Assembly (NCBI GenBank): GCA_023137655.1
Contig: JAGLOT010000058.1
Location: 1-5,038, forward strand
Source of the DNA: Nanobdellota archaeon
GTDB lineage: Archaea; Nanobdellota; Nanobdellia; Woesearchaeales; BS150m-G63
Length of the DNA: 5,038 nucleotides
Direction of reading: 5' to 3'
Position 1 is the stretch's first letter; each line of letters starts with the position of its first letter. Position numbers and translations under genes: made by a program. This document shows, in pieces, positions 4,495-5,038 of this stretch. The notes beneath the pieces are model-generated. The model did no database searches. It was given only the letters and a program-made list of their open reading frames with translations, and was not told the DNA's origin.

Positions 4495-5031
4495 ATGGTA
4501 GTTAAAAAGGAAATAAAGACCCTCTTTTTAGGCGAGAGGGTGGTTACAGAAAATAGTGATGAAGCTAGAAATCTTAATGATAAAAGTGTTTTTGGAACAA
4601 AAAAGAAAGATAATAAGGTGGAGTTATCACTATTGGAAGCAGCATACCTTATGGAGAAGAAAACCATAGCAGTTTTAGATGGAAGAAACAAAGAAATTGA
4701 TTTAGATAAATTTATTAAAAAAGCAAGAAAAATTGAACCAAATTTTTGGACAAGATATTCTGTTTTCAAGGACTTAAGAAATAGGGGATACATTATTAAA
4801 ACAGCACTTAAATTTGGTGCAGATTTCAGAGTATATGATAGGGGCATCAAACCAGGTGATGGACATGCAAAATGGATAGTTTATGCAGTTAGTGAAGGAA
4901 AAACTATGACTTGGTATGATTTTGCTGCTAAAAATAGGGTGGCACATTCCACTAAGAAAAAACTTATGATAGGGATTGTAGATGATGAAGGGGATGTAAC
5001 TTATTATGAGATAAGATGGATGCGTCCATAA
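4495..5031 (+). CDS. endA: tRNA-splicing endonuclease EndA, homotetramer type
   Basis: This 178-residue enzyme excises introns at bulge-helix-bulge sites in archaeal pre-tRNA (and pre-rRNA). An N-terminal domain (1-80) precedes the nuclease domain, which starts at FWTRYSVFKDLRNRGYIIK. The catalytic triad is visible: Y114 in FRVYDRG, H124 in GHAKWIV and K155 in HSTKKKL. Each is one residue before the M. jannaschii Y115/H125/K156. R148 in KNRVAHS fits the conserved substrate-clamping Arg, and the acidic loop DDEGD (163-167) fits the L10 loop that inserts into a partner subunit. Length and a single intact domain with all catalytic residues point to an alpha4 enzyme like that of M. jannaschii, not a duplicated alpha2 or heteromeric form. 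The ATG at 4495 is preferred to an in-frame TTG at 4483 because of its TATA spacing and the length match. It ends 7 bp before the window edge. Confidence 0.96.
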   Translation: MVVKKEIKTLFLGERVVTENSDEARNLNDKSVFGTKKKDNKVELSLLEAAYLMEKKTIAVLDGRNKEIDLDKFIKKARKIEPNFWTRYSVFKDLRNRGYIIKTALKFGADFRVYDRGIKPGDGHAKWIVYAVSEGKTMTWYDFAAKNRVAHSTKKKLMIGIVDDEGDVTYYEIRWMRP

Positions 5032-5038
5032 AAATTCA

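Noticed and set aside
4473..4850. Minus-strand open frame of 125 codons
   Set aside because: It lies opposite the EndA coding sequence, which has an intact catalytic triad. The predicted protein is low-complexity Ser/Leu/Phe-rich, as expected for the complement of lysine-rich code, and has no start signals.
1..5038. CRISPR array, tRNA/rRNA, insertion sequence or integration site
   Set aside because: No regularly spaced repeats, GC-rich RNA-gene islands, transposase or integrase coding, or terminal repeats were seen on either strand.

Overview
The window is strongly AT-rich and archaeal. It encodes TFE (the archaeal TFIIE-alpha homologue), a histone-fold protein, a TrmB-family regulator, a homomultimeric-type tRNA splicing endonuclease and a ribose-1,5-bisphosphate isomerase-like protein. 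BRE/TATA promoter elements are visible upstream of several genes. Short proteins, very compact intergenic spaces, lysine-rich AT-driven codon use and an e2b2-type isomerase fit a small-genome DPANN archaeon (Woesearchaeota/Pacearchaeota-like). That placement is inference; the domain Archaea is secure. No mobile element, CRISPR array, tRNA or rRNA is visible.

Layout, left to right. A TrmB-like regulator enters from the left edge, already open at base 1 and ending at 643. A 189-bp AT-rich gap follows, holding T-tracts, two copies of a 17-bp repeat and a clear BRE/TATA plus Shine-Dalgarno promoter. This drives a 71-residue membrane-anchored coiled-coil protein (833-1048). A ribose-1,5-bisphosphate isomerase-like gene (1102-2007) follows on the same strand. 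It converges on the TFE gene (2098-2595, minus). A 210-bp gap with two adjacent inverted repeats separates TFE from a small protein of PD-(D/E)XK / Hjc-like layout (2806-3168, minus). That gene is divergent from a histone gene (3217-3447, plus), with only 48 bp between the start codons. The histone gene converges on RNase Z (3494-4393, minus), which is divergent from the tRNA splicing endonuclease EndA (4495-5031, plus).

The right half is two back-to-back divergent pairs of information-processing genes: nuclease/histone for DNA, and RNase Z/EndA for tRNA 3'-end maturation and intron removal. In both pairs the TATA boxes lie about 24-28 bp from the annotated ATGs, which predicts leaderless mRNAs. 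For EndA and the histone this argues for ATG starts downstream of the longer TTG-initiated reading frames. The membrane protein instead has a near-perfect Shine-Dalgarno, so two initiation modes coexist here.

Most of the proteins belong to known families. The less ordinary material is the Hjc-like small protein, the single palindromic TATA box between it and the histone gene, the 16-bp palindrome almost exactly midway between the RNase Z and EndA starts, the paired inverted repeats upstream of TFE, and a 14-17-bp motif that recurs three times in the sense strand downstream of stop codons. No clear multi-gene undescribed system is evident.
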